Below, one piece after another: positions 49,172 through 58,056 of a stretch of 64,000 bases of DNA. How positions within the stretch are numbered: position 1 is the first letter of the stretch; each line of letters starts with the position of its first letter. Both the position numbers and the translations under genes were made by a program. Below the pieces are notes generated by a model. That model saw only the letters and a list, made by a program, of their open reading frames with translations. It was not told the DNA's origin and searched no databases. Source of the DNA: Streptomyces sp. NBC_00704 (lineage in GTDB: Bacteria; Actinomycetota; Actinomycetes; Streptomycetales; Streptomycetaceae); assembly GCF_036226605.1 (NCBI RefSeq), contig NZ_CP109000.1, forward strand, positions 310,001 to 374,000. Direction: 5' to 3'.

Positions 49172-50731
49172 ATGTCCACGGCACCGCAGCCGATCCCGCT
49201 CCCCGTCACCGCCGTCACCTGCCTGGAGGACCGCGCCCACGTCGAACGCACCGCCCGGCTCGTCCTGGAGGCCGGGGTCCAGCGCCTGCGTCTGGGGCCG
49301 GTCAGCGCACTGGCCGTCGACCGAACGCTGCACGCCGAACTGACCGCGTCCGGCGCGGCGACCGTGCTCGACGTGCGGATCGTGCGCACGTGGCAGCCGC
49401 GCGGCCCCCTGCCGACCGACGAGGACTCCGCGCCGCACCGCCGGATGAGGTTCCTCGAAGCGGAGCTGGAGGCCCTGAGCCGGCGGCGCGACCGGCTGCG
49501 GACGCGTCTGGACGTGCTCGGCCGTCTCGCCGCGGACCTGCTGCGGGAGATCGGCGAGGGCGCGGGCTCCGGGGAGAGCGAGGGTCCCCGCTGGCATCGC
49601 GAACTCGACCGGGTGGACGCCGAACGCGACTCCCATGGTGAGCGACTGCGCGCCGTGGAGGCCGAGTCGGCGACCGTGCAGGCCGAACTGGGCGAGCTCC
49701 AGCGGGCCGTGGACCTCGCCGGGGAGGAGCCGGCCGAGCTGATCGGCCACGTCGAGCTGACCGTCGAGGCCGCGGCCGCCGGTCCGGCCGGGCTGCGGCT
49801 CAGCCACCTCACTCCGTGCGCGCTGTGGCGGCCCGCGTACCGGGCCGTGCTCGACGGCGACGCCCTCACGCTGGAGACCGACGCGATGGTGTGGCAACGC
49901 ACCGGCGAGGACTGGTCGGACGTCCGGCTGACGCTGTCGACGGCGCGCTCCGCGCTGGCGGCCGAGCCGCCCCGGCTCGGCGAGGACCGCCTGACGCTCC
50001 AGGACCGCTCCTCGGCGGAACGCCGCACGGTCGACGTGGAAGTGCGCGAGGAGGACGTCGCGGACCTGGGCCCGGCCCCGGTGCTCGGCCTGCCGGGGGT
50101 GGACGACGGCGGCGAGGTCCGGGTGCTGCACGCCCCCGCGCCGGTCTCGGTGCCGGCCGACGGACGCGCCCACCGGGTGCCGCTGTCGGCCTTCACCACG
50201 ACCGCGGGCACCGAGTACGCCTGCGCGCCCGAGCTGTCCCCGCTGGTCACCCAGGTGGTGCGGTTCGACAACCGGTCGGGCCACGCGCTCCTCGCCGGGC
50301 CCGTCGACCTGGTCCTCCGCAGCGGGTACAGCGGCCGCGGCGCGCTGGAGTTCACCGCCCCGGGGGCGGCCGCGGAACTCGCCTTCGGCAGTCGCGACGA
50401 CCACCGGGTCGTCCGGCGGACCGAGGAGATCCGCGACACCTCGACGATCACCCAGCGGACCCTCGTCACCCGCACGGTGCGGCTGCATCTGTCCCGGTTC
50501 TCCACCCCCGGCGAGCACGGCGACCAGACGGTCGTCCTGCGCGAGCGGATCCCGGTGTCGGAGGTCTCGGCGGTGCAGACGCGGGTTCGGGAGGACGCCT
50601 GTTCACCGGTTCCCGACGAGGTCGACGCCGACGGCATCGCCCGCTGGAACGTCGTCCTGCCACCGGGCGGCCGGCGCACGGTCACGCTGGTGTACGAGCT
50701 GTCGGCGAGCGCCAAGGTCACCGGGCTCTGA
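49172..50731 (+). CDS. DUF4139 protein, compact paralogue
   Basis: 519 residues from the ATG at 49172; the ribosome site AGGAG lies in the end of the preceding gene. Same domain order as its neighbour without the low-complexity insert: N-terminal DUF4140-like (VTCLEDRAHVERTARLVL), a helical segment with heptads (MRFLEAELEALSRRRDRLRTRL), then DUF4139 (LWRPAYRAVLDGDALTLETDAMVWQRTGEDWSDVRLTLSTAR) and the conserved end WNVVLPPGGRRTVTLVYELS. No signal peptide. The close pair suggests hetero-complex formation, which is inference. Confidence 0.88.
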   Translation: MSTAPQPIPLPVTAVTCLEDRAHVERTARLVLEAGVQRLRLGPVSALAVDRTLHAELTASGAATVLDVRIVRTWQPRGPLPTDEDSAPHRRMRFLEAELEALSRRRDRLRTRLDVLGRLAADLLREIGEGAGSGESEGPRWHRELDRVDAERDSHGERLRAVEAESATVQAELGELQRAVDLAGEEPAELIGHVELTVEAAAAGPAGLRLSHLTPCALWRPAYRAVLDGDALTLETDAMVWQRTGEDWSDVRLTLSTARSALAAEPPRLGEDRLTLQDRSSAERRTVDVEVREEDVADLGPAPVLGLPGVDDGGEVRVLHAPAPVSVPADGRAHRVPLSAFTTTAGTEYACAPELSPLVTQVVRFDNRSGHALLAGPVDLVLRSGYSGRGALEFTAPGAAAELAFGSRDDHRVVRRTEEIRDTSTITQRTLVTRTVRLHLSRFSTPGEHGDQTVVLRERIPVSEVSAVQTRVREDACSPVPDEVDADGIARWNVVLPPGGRRTVTLVYELSASAKVTGL

Positions 50732-50841
50732 TCCCGTCGGGCCGGTGACCGCCCGCGCACTCCCAGGCGTCCCCCATCGAGCGCGGCGGTGCCCTCGGCG
50801 GCCGACTGGCCGGACGTTCATCCGCGGCCACCGGCTGAGCG

Positions 50842-51177
50842 TCAGCGGCCGCGGGGCGCGTACATGATGACGGCCATGCCGGCGAGGCAGACCAGCGCCC
50901 CGGTCACGTCCCAGCGGTCCGGGCGGTAGCCGTCGGCGATCATGCCCCAGGCGATCGAGCCCGCGACGAAGATCCCGCCGTAGGCGGCGAGGATGCGTCC
51001 GAAGTGGTCGTCGGACTGCAGGGTGGCGACGGCGCCGTACAGACCCAGGGCGACCACGCCGGCGCCGACCCACGCCCAGCCCCTGTGCTCGCGGATGCCC
51101 TGCCACATCATCCAGGCGCCGCCGATCTCGAACAGGGCGGCGACGACGAACAGGGACACGGAACGCACGACGGTCAT
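50842..51177 (-). CDS. YnfA/UPF0060 family membrane protein
   Basis: 111 residues from the ATG at 51177. Four hydrophobic helices match the small-multidrug-resistance-like UPF0060 family, with signatures [57 protein letters not shown]. The acidic Glu in the first helix is kept. Transport is not proved. It stands alone; the next gene on the same strand starts 87 bp upstream of its start. Confidence 0.93.
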   Translation of the reverse strand: MTVVRSVSLFVVAALFEIGGAWMMWQGIREHRGWAWVGAGVVALGLYGAVATLQSDDHFGRILAAYGGIFVAGSIAWGMIADGYRPDRWDVTGALVCLAGMAVIMYAPRGR

Positions 51178-51263
51178 GGTGGCCGAGGCTACCGGCGGCG
51201 GCGGGCGGCGAACCGGACCGGGTCACGTGACACCGCGGTGCCGGCGTCGCCGCCGGGCCGGTG

Positions 51264-51689
51264 TCACCGGCCGGTGGCCGCCGTCACCGTCGTGGGATCC
51301 ACTCCGGTCAGCTCCACCACGCGGTGCGGCGGCACGCCCGCGGCCAGCGCCCGCCCGATCAGGCCGTCCCTGCCGTCGGCGCAGTCCCGGTAGGCGAGGA
51401 GTTCCTCCTCCACCTCCGCGAGCGCCGCCGGGGCCCCCTGACGGCGCACCCGGGACAGCTCCTCCTCGCTCAGCGGGACCGGCAGGCGCTCCGCACCCTC
51501 GGGGACGGCCCCCCGCTCCTCCGGCGGAAGCAGCCGCAGGAGCGGGGAGGTCGCCGAGCTGCCCTGCGCGGCGAGCCAGGCCCGCACGGCGGGGGTGTCC
51601 ATGCAGGCGAGGTCGCCGACGGCGGCCGGAGAGACGCCGAGCGCCGTGGTCGCGTCGTCGAGCAGGAACAGGTAGGCGTCGTCGGTCAT
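51264..51689 (-). CDS. Hypothetical acidic protein with C-terminal HTH-like segment
   Basis: 141 residues from the ATG at 51689, with AAGGAG five bases upstream. No family is recognised. It is helical and acidic, with LPPEERGAVPEGAE in the middle and a final segment GRALAAGVPPHRVVELTGVDPTTVTAATGR whose spacing resembles a helix-turn-helix. That could give DNA binding or simply be a small helical bundle. It is divergent from the SRPBCC gene. Confidence 0.75.
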   Translation of the reverse strand: MTDDAYLFLLDDATTALGVSPAAVGDLACMDTPAVRAWLAAQGSSATSPLLRLLPPEERGAVPEGAERLPVPLSEEELSRVRRQGAPAALAEVEEELLAYRDCADGRDGLIGRALAAGVPPHRVVELTGVDPTTVTAATGR

Positions 51690-51964
51690 GCTCACTCCTT
51701 CTGCGGGGAGAGCGGCCGCGTCGGGGGGCGGCCGCTCGACGTCCCTTTACCCCGCCGCGGCGGAATCACCGTGCCGGCGGGAAGCAGCGGGCCGGGCGGA
51801 GGCGGAGGCCGGGGCGGCGGCCGCCGTCAGCGCCAGGGGGCCGGCGCCACCGTGCCCTTTCGCGGGTTTTCGCCCGGGAGAGGGACAGGTCCGCTGTGTC
51901 CTGGTTGGTCTTCGCCGGTCCGGGCACTTGGCAGTGGACCGTTTACCTGTCCTGGAGGTGTGGC

Positions 51965-52447
51965 GTGGCGGTACGGCATCGTCTGATCAAGGTGAGTCCG
52001 CAGACCGTGTGGGACGTCCTCTCGGACGGCAACCTCTATGCGGAGTGGGTGGTGGGGACGGCGTCCTCCGAGCCCGTGCGGGGACAGTGGCCGCAGGTCG
52101 GTGCGGCGATCGGCTTCGAGGTGCGCCTCGGCCCGCTCCGGCTGACGAACGAGACCGTCGTCCGGCACTGCGTGGAGGGTTCGGAGCTGGAGCTGGAGGC
52201 GCACGCGGGCGCGCTGGGCACGGCGCGAATCGCCGTCGAGCTGCGGCCCTGGGGCGATCACTGCCTGGTCATCGTCGACGAACATCCGTTGCAGGGCGCG
52301 GGCGGGCGGTTCCACAACGCGGGCACCGAGGCCCTGATCCAGCTGCGGCACCGTGCGATGCTGGCCCGGCTGGACGACGTCTGCCGGAAGCAGGACCGCT
52401 CCGCGCGGCCGGACCGCTCCCGGCAGCACAGCGCGGCCGCCCACTGA
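51965..52447 (+). CDS. SRPBCC (START-like) family protein
   Basis: 160 residues from a GTG at 51965 with GGAGG upstream. The opening VRHRLIKVSPQTVWDVLSDGNLYAEWVVG and the core FEVRLGPLRLTNETVVRH fit the SRPBCC fold, a cavity that binds hydrophobic ligands. The last 20 residues are charged. Such proteins act as cyclases, chaperones for ligands or coenzyme Q-binding proteins; there is no clue which here. The 275-bp spacer upstream holds its promoter and no other gene. Confidence 0.85.
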   Translation: MAVRHRLIKVSPQTVWDVLSDGNLYAEWVVGTASSEPVRGQWPQVGAAIGFEVRLGPLRLTNETVVRHCVEGSELELEAHAGALGTARIAVELRPWGDHCLVIVDEHPLQGAGGRFHNAGTEALIQLRHRAMLARLDDVCRKQDRSARPDRSRQHSAAAH

Positions 52448-52729
52448 CCCGTCCTGCCGCCCGCCGACCCGTCCGGAACGCGCACGCGACGGTCCGGACG
52501 CGCCCCGACGCGTCCGCACGGGGACGGCCGTCGGTCCCGGCGGTCCCGGCGGCCTCCTGGAAGCCCGGCCGCTCCACCGCAGAGGGCTCGGGCGTCGGGC
52601 GGCACGCGTCCGCGGAGGCGGGGCGGTCCGCCGTCCCCGCCCTCCCGAGGAGCGGCGGGCCCGTACAGTGAAAGGGCGGTTCATCCGCCTTCGGCCCGGT
52701 CAGACCCCCTGCGACCCATCGGAACGTTC

Positions 52730-53908
52730 ATGCGACGCCCGTCCACCGGCCCGGACCGCGATCCCGACGCCCTGTTCGGGCTCGACGCCCTGGGTTCCGA
52801 GCCCGCGGCCCGCACCCCCGCCGGGCCGTCCTTCCGCGACTCCGACGCCGCGCGCCGTCTGCTGCCCGTGCGGGAGATCCACGCCGAACCGGCGGCAGCG
52901 GCGTCCCCGCGCGGCCGGCAGATCATCGCCCGGTTCCCCGGGGCGCGGGTGATCGAGGTCGAGTCGCACTGGGGCATCCCCGGGCTGCACGGCAACGAGG
53001 GCAACGTCGCGCGGTGGGTGCGCGTCAAGGGCGAGACGCTCGTCCTCGGCGAACGCAAGTCACCGCGCACCCGTCCCAACGGCCGGTCGGCGGACTGGAT
53101 CGCGCCGGGGGCCTCCAACGGCTGCGCCATGGCCTGCGCCTACTGCTACGTGCCGCGCCGCAAGGGGTACGCCAACCCCGTCACCGTCTTCACCAACATC
53201 GACCGGATCATCGCCCACATCGGCCGGCACATCGCCCGGCAGGGCCCCAAGACCGAGCCCAACCAGTGCGACCCGCAGGCCTGGGTGTACGACGTCGGCG
53301 AGAACGGCGACTGCTCGGTGGACGCGCTGATCTGCGACAACACCGCGGATCTCGTGCACGCCTTCCGTCAGTGGCCGACCGCGAAGGCGTCCTTCGCGAC
53401 CAAGTTCGTCAATCCCGACCTGCTGGCCCTCGACCCGCGCGGCCGCACCCGCGTCCGCTTCTCCGTCATGCCCCCGGAGGACTCCCGGCTGCTGGACCTG
53501 CGGACCTCACCGGTCGCCGACCGGATCGCCGCCGCCGCCGACTTCCTGGACGCGGGGTACGAGGTGCACTTCAACCTCTCCCCCGTCGTCGTGCGTCCGG
53601 GCTGGGAGGAAGCGTGGGCGGAGCTCCTCGGCCATCTCGACGACGTCCTGCCCGACCGGGTGAAGCGGCAGGCCGCCGCCGAGGTGATCATGCTGACGCA
53701 CAACCGGGAACTGCACGAGGTCAACCTGGGCTGGCATCCGCGGGCCGAGGAGGTCCTGTGGCGGCCGGACCTCCAGGAGACCAAACGCTCGGAGAACGGC
53801 GCGCTGAACGTCCGCTACGCGGGCGGCGACAAGGCGCGGGCGGTGGAGCGGCTCCGTGCGCTGGTCGCCGCACGGGCCCCCTGGCTGCGCATCCGGTACG
53901 CGTTCTGA
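52730..53908 (+). CDS. Radical SAM protein of spore photoproduct lyase family
   Basis: 392 residues from the ATG at 52730. The SAM cluster is Cys132, Cys136 and Cys139 in NGCAMACAYCYVPRR, the SplB-type C-x3-C-x2-C. Flanking features RGRQIIARFPGARVIEVESHWGIPGLHG and the C-terminal region VIMLTHNRELHEVNLGWHPRAEEVLW are those of actinobacterial Rv2578c-like relatives. SplB repairs spore photoproduct in Bacillus, but for actinobacterial proteins the substrate has not been settled by sequence. The N-terminal 45 residues are low complexity. Confidence 0.9.
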   Translation: MRRPSTGPDRDPDALFGLDALGSEPAARTPAGPSFRDSDAARRLLPVREIHAEPAAAASPRGRQIIARFPGARVIEVESHWGIPGLHGNEGNVARWVRVKGETLVLGERKSPRTRPNGRSADWIAPGASNGCAMACAYCYVPRRKGYANPVTVFTNIDRIIAHIGRHIARQGPKTEPNQCDPQAWVYDVGENGDCSVDALICDNTADLVHAFRQWPTAKASFATKFVNPDLLALDPRGRTRVRFSVMPPEDSRLLDLRTSPVADRIAAAADFLDAGYEVHFNLSPVVVRPGWEEAWAELLGHLDDVLPDRVKRQAAAEVIMLTHNRELHEVNLGWHPRAEEVLWRPDLQETKRSENGALNVRYAGGDKARAVERLRALVAARAPWLRIRYAF

Positions 53909-53963
53909 GTCCGGGCGCCGCCGCCCTCACACGAGGGCCGTCGCGCTCGAGGCCCGTCGCCTG

Positions 53964-54021
53964 CGCTCTCGGCCCCTGCTCTCCGCCCCTGCACTCCGCC
54001 TCCGCTCTCGGCCCCTGCTCT
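53964..54021. repeat. 19-bp direct repeat between convergent genes
   Basis: CGCTCTCGGCCCCTGCTCT occurs at 53964-53982 and exactly again at 54003-54021, with shorter CGCCCCTGC-like copies between. It fills the 130-bp spacer between the radical SAM gene and the DUF2267 gene. Confidence 0.9.
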
Positions 54022-54038
54022 TGGCCCCTGCCTTCCGT

Positions 54039-54470
54039 TCAGGCCGCCTGGACCAGTTCGGCGCAGCCGAACAGCAGGGCGTAGCCGGCAGGGAGCCGGG
54101 TGAGGATCCGGCTGAGCAGGTCCTCTCCGGCGAGCTGGGCCACGACGCGCAGGACGGTGCCGGCGTCCCACCGGGTGGTGGCGGGCGTGCCGCCGGTGCG
54201 GGACGCCAGGTCCTTGACGAAGCCCCAGCCGGTGAGGTTCTCCGTGGCGGGGATCTCGGCGGTGAAGAGGCGCGCGGCCTGGTGCGGGAGCCGGGCGGCG
54301 AGTTCCACGCGTTCGTCGCCGGTGATCTGACGGCCGAGGGCGGCCAGTACGGCGCGCAGGGACTCCTCGGCCCGGGCGCGGGTCGGGTACGCGCCTTCGT
54401 ACCGCACTCTTTCCAGCATCTGCTCGAACGTCATGCCGACGGCGGACGGGCGTTCCTGGAGCGAAGACAT
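54039..54470 (-). CDS. DUF2267 domain protein
   Basis: 143 residues from the ATG at 54470. DUF2267 pattern: TFEQMLERVRYEGAYPTRARAEESLRAVLAALGRQITGDERVELAARLP and LTGWGFVKDLASRTGGTPATTRWD. It is a soluble helical protein of unknown function. It is downstream of hsp18, 120 bp away on the same strand, so it may be a heat-shock-associated partner. Confidence 0.9.
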   Translation of the reverse strand: MSSLQERPSAVGMTFEQMLERVRYEGAYPTRARAEESLRAVLAALGRQITGDERVELAARLPHQAARLFTAEIPATENLTGWGFVKDLASRTGGTPATTRWDAGTVLRVVAQLAGEDLLSRILTRLPAGYALLFGCAELVQAA

Positions 54471-54590
54471 CGGTGACGCGGGTGCCTTTCTCGTCTGCGG
54501 TGCGCGCGTCGGCGGCCGGGGCTCGCCCGTCGGCCGCCGACGTCGCTCACGGTCGGGGAGGGGGTGGTGCGGTGCCGTCGGCGGGGCCGC

Positions 54591-55025
54591 TCAGCCGCTG
54601 ATCTCCTTGCGCGCGGAGCCGCCGCCGACGGCGACCTTGCGGGGCTTGGCGCGCTCGGCGATCGGGATGCGCAGGGTGAGCACACCCGCCTCGTAGTCGG
54701 CCTTGATGTGTTCGGTGTCCAGGGTGTCTGCCAGCACCACCTGGCGGGAGAACACGCCCAGGGGCCGCTCGGACAGCTCCATCTGCACGCCGTCCGCCTG
54801 GGCGGCGGGCCGCCGTTCGGCCTTGACGGTCAGCATGTTCCGTTCGACGTCGACGTCGATCGCGTCCGGCGAGACGCCCGGCAGGTCCAGGGCGATGACG
54901 TACTCCTCGCCCTCGCGGTAGGCGTCCATCGGCATCGGCGACGGCCGCGACCAGGTGCCGGGCGTGTGCAGGAGCTGCTGGGTGAGTCGGTCGAGCTCAC
55001 GGAACGGGTCGGTGCGCATAAGCAT
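54591..55025 (-). CDS. hsp18: Small heat shock protein Hsp20/Hsp18
   Basis: 144 residues from the ATG at 55025 behind GGAGG. Alpha-crystallin domain: [37 protein letters not shown], then [42 protein letters not shown], with the C-terminal IPI of the I-x-I motif. It is an ATP-independent holdase for unfolding proteins. It is divergent from rheA over a spacer with the RheA operator between its -35 and -10 boxes, so it is under thermosensor repressor control. Confidence 0.95.
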   Translation of the reverse strand: MLMRTDPFRELDRLTQQLLHTPGTWSRPSPMPMDAYREGEEYVIALDLPGVSPDAIDVDVERNMLTVKAERRPAAQADGVQMELSERPLGVFSRQVVLADTLDTEHIKADYEAGVLTLRIPIAERAKPRKVAVGGGSARKEISG

Positions 55026-55085
55026 CGGAGACACCTCCAGTGTTCGGATCAGGCACGTAGCTGCCAATGCGGTTCACCTGCCATC

Positions 55086-55139
55086 GTTGTAACATGTCAT
55101 CGAAGTGATGACAAGCGGAATGTCGTCGGCACGATGACG
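55086..55139. promoter_or_regulatory. hsp18 promoter with RheA operator and a second imperfect copy
   Basis: On the minus strand TTGTCA (55109-55114), 17-bp spacer and TACAAC (55086-55091). The perfect repeat TGTCATC-GAAGT-GATGACA (55095-55113) overlaps the -35 and the spacer and is exactly the published RheA site TGTCATC-N5-GATGACA of S. albus. A second copy TGTCGTC-GGCAC-GATGACG (55121-55139) matches 12 of 14 arm bases and lies 26 bp toward rheA. Confidence 0.9.
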
Positions 55140-55176
55140 CCGGACACCCGCCGACGCGACGACAGCTGGAGGCCCC

Positions 55177-55884
55177 ATGACCACCGACGATCAGCCCGTC
55201 GCCCGCGCCCGCGACGTCACTCCGGCGTCCTTCCTGGCCGCCGCGGCGCTCCGCACGATCCACGAGGCCCTGCACACCGCCCGGACGACGCCGGACGACG
55301 GGCGGCCGGACGGGGAACGGCCAGGCGGGGACGGGACCGGCTCGGAGCAGGCGCTCGCCGCGCTGCTGATGCTGCGCGAGGTGCGCGACCAGTTGGCCGC
55401 GTGGGAGCCGGGGCTGATCGAGGAGGCCCGCGACGCCGGGGCCAGCTGGGCGGATCTCGCCCGGCCGTTGGGCGTCTCCAGCCGGCAGGCCGCCGAACGC
55501 CGCTATCTGCGGGTGCGCCCGGGGAACCCCGGGTCCACGAGCGAACAGCGGGTCCAGGCCACGCGTGACCGCCGCGCCGCCGACCGCACCGTCACGGCGT
55601 GGGCCCGCGCCAACGCGGCCGACCTGCGCCGGCTCGCCGGGCAGATCACCGCGCTCGCCGACCTGCCCGCCGCCGCGCGGACCCCGCTGGGCGAGCTGAG
55701 CACGGCCCTCGCGGCCGACGACGCCGCCGCCCTGGTCGGCCCGTTGCAGGGCACGCGCGCGTATCTGGCGTCCGGCCACCCCGACCTCGCGGCCCGCGTC
55801 GACGACGTCGCCCGGCACACCGAGGCGCTCCGCCGCCACAGCGGCGACCAGCGCCGGGGCCCCCGGCCGCAAGCCTCCTCCTGA
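55177..55884 (+). CDS. rheA: RheA-like heat-shock (HSP18) repressor
   Basis: 235 residues from the ATG at 55177, with CTGGAGG upstream. The middle has a helix-turn-helix-like segment, DAGASWADLARPLGVSSRQAAERRYLRVRPG, and the flanks are helical and acidic. Its divergent position to hsp18 and the exact RheA operator in between identify it as the RheA-type repressor, whose DNA binding is lost directly by heating. The last residues are charged. The identification rests on context and operator as much as on sequence. Confidence 0.85.
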   Translation: MTTDDQPVARARDVTPASFLAAAALRTIHEALHTARTTPDDGRPDGERPGGDGTGSEQALAALLMLREVRDQLAAWEPGLIEEARDAGASWADLARPLGVSSRQAAERRYLRVRPGNPGSTSEQRVQATRDRRAADRTVTAWARANAADLRRLAGQITALADLPAAARTPLGELSTALAADDAAALVGPLQGTRAYLASGHPDLAARVDDVARHTEALRRHSGDQRRGPRPQASS

Positions 55885-56095
55885 ACGTCCGGCCGCCCCG
55901 ATCCGGGTCCGGGGCCGGGGCCCCGCGGGCAGCCCGCATACGGGCAGGCATCGCGGACACTGGACAGGAGGAGACCAGAACGCGGGAGGGACGGCAGCGC
56001 GGGAGCCCGGACAGCAGGACGACCGGCCCCGGAAGATCGCGCCACCGGACAGCAGGAAGACCGGACCGCAGGAGACAGCCGAGGGGAGGCCGACC

Positions 56096-56956
56096 GTGCT
56101 GACCACCGTCCGTGACCAGTTGGGGCAGGCCCTGTTCCAGCGCGTCGCCGGACCCGACGGACCCGCGAACCGCGCCCGCATCCACGACACCCCGGGCCCG
56201 CGGTGGTTCGGACCGGACCGGCCCGTCCGCGTCGTCCACGGCGACGCCTCGATGTTCATCGGCGGCCTGAGCGCCCTGCTGCTGCAGTCCCTGCACCCGC
56301 TCGCCATGGCGGCGGTCGCCGGCCACTCCGGTTTCCGGGGCGACCCGTGGGGGCGGCTCCAGCGCACCAGCACCTTCCTGGCCGTGACGACGTACGGCAC
56401 CGCCGAGGACGCCCAGCGCGCGGTCGACCACGTCCGGGGCATCCACGAGCGGATCCGCGGGACGACCGCCGAGGGCGTGCCCTACCACGCCGCCGACCCC
56501 CGGCTGCTGGGCTGGGTGCACGCCGCCGAGACGGACAGCTTCCTGCGCGCCCACGAACGCTTCGGAGCCGCTCCCCTGGACGCCGACGGCTACGACGCCT
56601 ACGTCGCCGACACCGCGCGGGTCGCCGAGGCGCTGGGAGTGACCGATCCGCCGCGCGACCGCCATGAGCTGGCCGAGCGTCTGAGCGCCTACCGGCCGGA
56701 GCTGCGCGCCACCCCCGAGGCCCGCTCCACGGCACGGTTCCTGCTGCTGCGGCCCCCGGTGCCGCTGGCCGTACGGCCCCTCTACGGCGGCCTGGCCGCG
56801 AACGCCGTCGCCCTGCTGCCGCCCTGGGCCCGGGGCATGCTGTGGCTGCCCCGCGTGCCGCTCGTCGAAGGCCTGGCCGTGCGCCCGGCCGGGCAGGTCC
56901 TGACCCGCGCCATCCGCTGGGTCATGACCCCGCCCGGCCGCGCCCGTCCCTCGTGA
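56096..56956 (+). CDS. Oxygenase-MpaB/DUF2236 family protein
   Basis: 286 residues from the GTG at 56096 behind GGGGAGG. The family hallmarks are present: DASMFIGGLSALLLQSLHPLAMAAVAGHSGF (haem-side His in LHPLAM), the Gly-Asp-Pro-Trp-Gly-Arg motif, RTSTFLAVTTYGTAEDAQRAVDHVRGIHERIRG and DPRLLGWVHAAETDSFL. Relatives include latex-clearing protein and MpaB, which bind haem or act as oxygenases. The substrate is unknown. A Pro/Trp-rich final part is common in the family. Confidence 0.9.
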   Translation: MLTTVRDQLGQALFQRVAGPDGPANRARIHDTPGPRWFGPDRPVRVVHGDASMFIGGLSALLLQSLHPLAMAAVAGHSGFRGDPWGRLQRTSTFLAVTTYGTAEDAQRAVDHVRGIHERIRGTTAEGVPYHAADPRLLGWVHAAETDSFLRAHERFGAAPLDADGYDAYVADTARVAEALGVTDPPRDRHELAERLSAYRPELRATPEARSTARFLLLRPPVPLAVRPLYGGLAANAVALLPPWARGMLWLPRVPLVEGLAVRPAGQVLTRAIRWVMTPPGRARPS

Positions 56957-57154
56957 ACCGGACGGCGCACCGCGGCCGGGGCCGGATCACGTGCGCGCGA
57001 GGATGCGCGGCCCGCCGGCGGTCAGTACGGTGGCGTCCCGGAGTTCGGCGTCCCGGTGTTCGCGTCCCGGTGGTCGGGCCCGGGTGTTCGGGTCCGGGCA
57101 GGGCGGGAACTGCGGAGTCGGCGGGCCCGAGGGTCATCGGACGGTGGAGGCGGC

Positions 57155-57958
57155 ATGGCCGGCAAGAAGGCGGCGACACTGCCGCGCAAGCGGTACGAGA
57201 AGGAACTGCTGCGGCTCCAGACGGAGTTGGTGAAGCTTCAGGAGTGGGTGCGGGCGTCGGGCACCCGGCTGGTGATCGTGTTCGAGGGACGGGACGCGGC
57301 CGGCAAGGGCGGCACCATCAAGCGGGTGGCCGAACACCTCAACCCCCGCGTGGCGCGCATCGCGGCGCTGCCGAAGCCGACCGAACGCGAGCGCACCCAG
57401 TGGTACTTCCAGCGGTACGTCGAGCATCTGCCCGCGGCCGGTGAGATCGTGCTCTTCGACCGGTCCTGGTACAACCGGGCCGGCGTCGAGCACGTGATGG
57501 GCTTCTGCACGAAGGAGGAGCACCAGCTCTTCCTGCGCCAGTGCCCCCTCTTCGAACGGATGCTGGTCGAGGACGGGGTGCTGCTGCGCAAGTACTGGTT
57601 CTCGGTGAGCGACACCGAGCAGCAGGACCGCTTCCGGCGCAGGCTGGAGGACCCGCTGCGGCGCTGGAAGCTCTCGCCGATGGACCTGGAGTCGATCACG
57701 CACTGGGAGGCGTACTCCCGGGCCAAGGACGAGATGATGGTGCACACCGACATCTCCGAGGCGCCCTGGTACGTCGTGGAGAGCGACGACAAGCGGCGGG
57801 CGCGGCTGAACATGATCGCCCATCTGCTGTCGTCCGTGCCGTACCGCGAGGTGCCGCCGCCGGTGCTGGAACTGCCGGAGCGCCCGGCGTCGACCGGCTA
57901 CGAGCGGCCGCCCAGGGACCTGCGGACGTACGTCCCCGACCACGCGGCGAGCCTGTGA
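57155..57958 (+). CDS. ppk2: Polyphosphate kinase 2 (PPK2)
   Basis: 267 residues from the ATG at 57155, with GTGGAGG upstream. Walker A is VFEGRDAAGKGGTIK (44-56) and Walker B/lid is LFDRSWYNRAGVEHVMGFC. The family pattern continues with RKYWFSVSDTEQQDRFRRR and the C-terminal WKLSPMDLESITHWEAYSRAKDEMM, as in class I PPK2. It should transfer phosphate between polyphosphate and nucleoside diphosphates. A start upstream at 57056 is in frame but lacks a ribosome site. Confidence 0.95.
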   Translation: MAGKKAATLPRKRYEKELLRLQTELVKLQEWVRASGTRLVIVFEGRDAAGKGGTIKRVAEHLNPRVARIAALPKPTERERTQWYFQRYVEHLPAAGEIVLFDRSWYNRAGVEHVMGFCTKEEHQLFLRQCPLFERMLVEDGVLLRKYWFSVSDTEQQDRFRRRLEDPLRRWKLSPMDLESITHWEAYSRAKDEMMVHTDISEAPWYVVESDDKRRARLNMIAHLLSSVPYREVPPPVLELPERPASTGYERPPRDLRTYVPDHAASL

Positions 57959-58056
57959 CGCACGCTTCGCCGCGGCCGCCGCGCAGCGCCCTCATCGTCG
58001 ACGCAGCCTGACGGTCGCCGCGTGCGCCGGTCCCCGGACGGGAGCAGAATCGGGGC

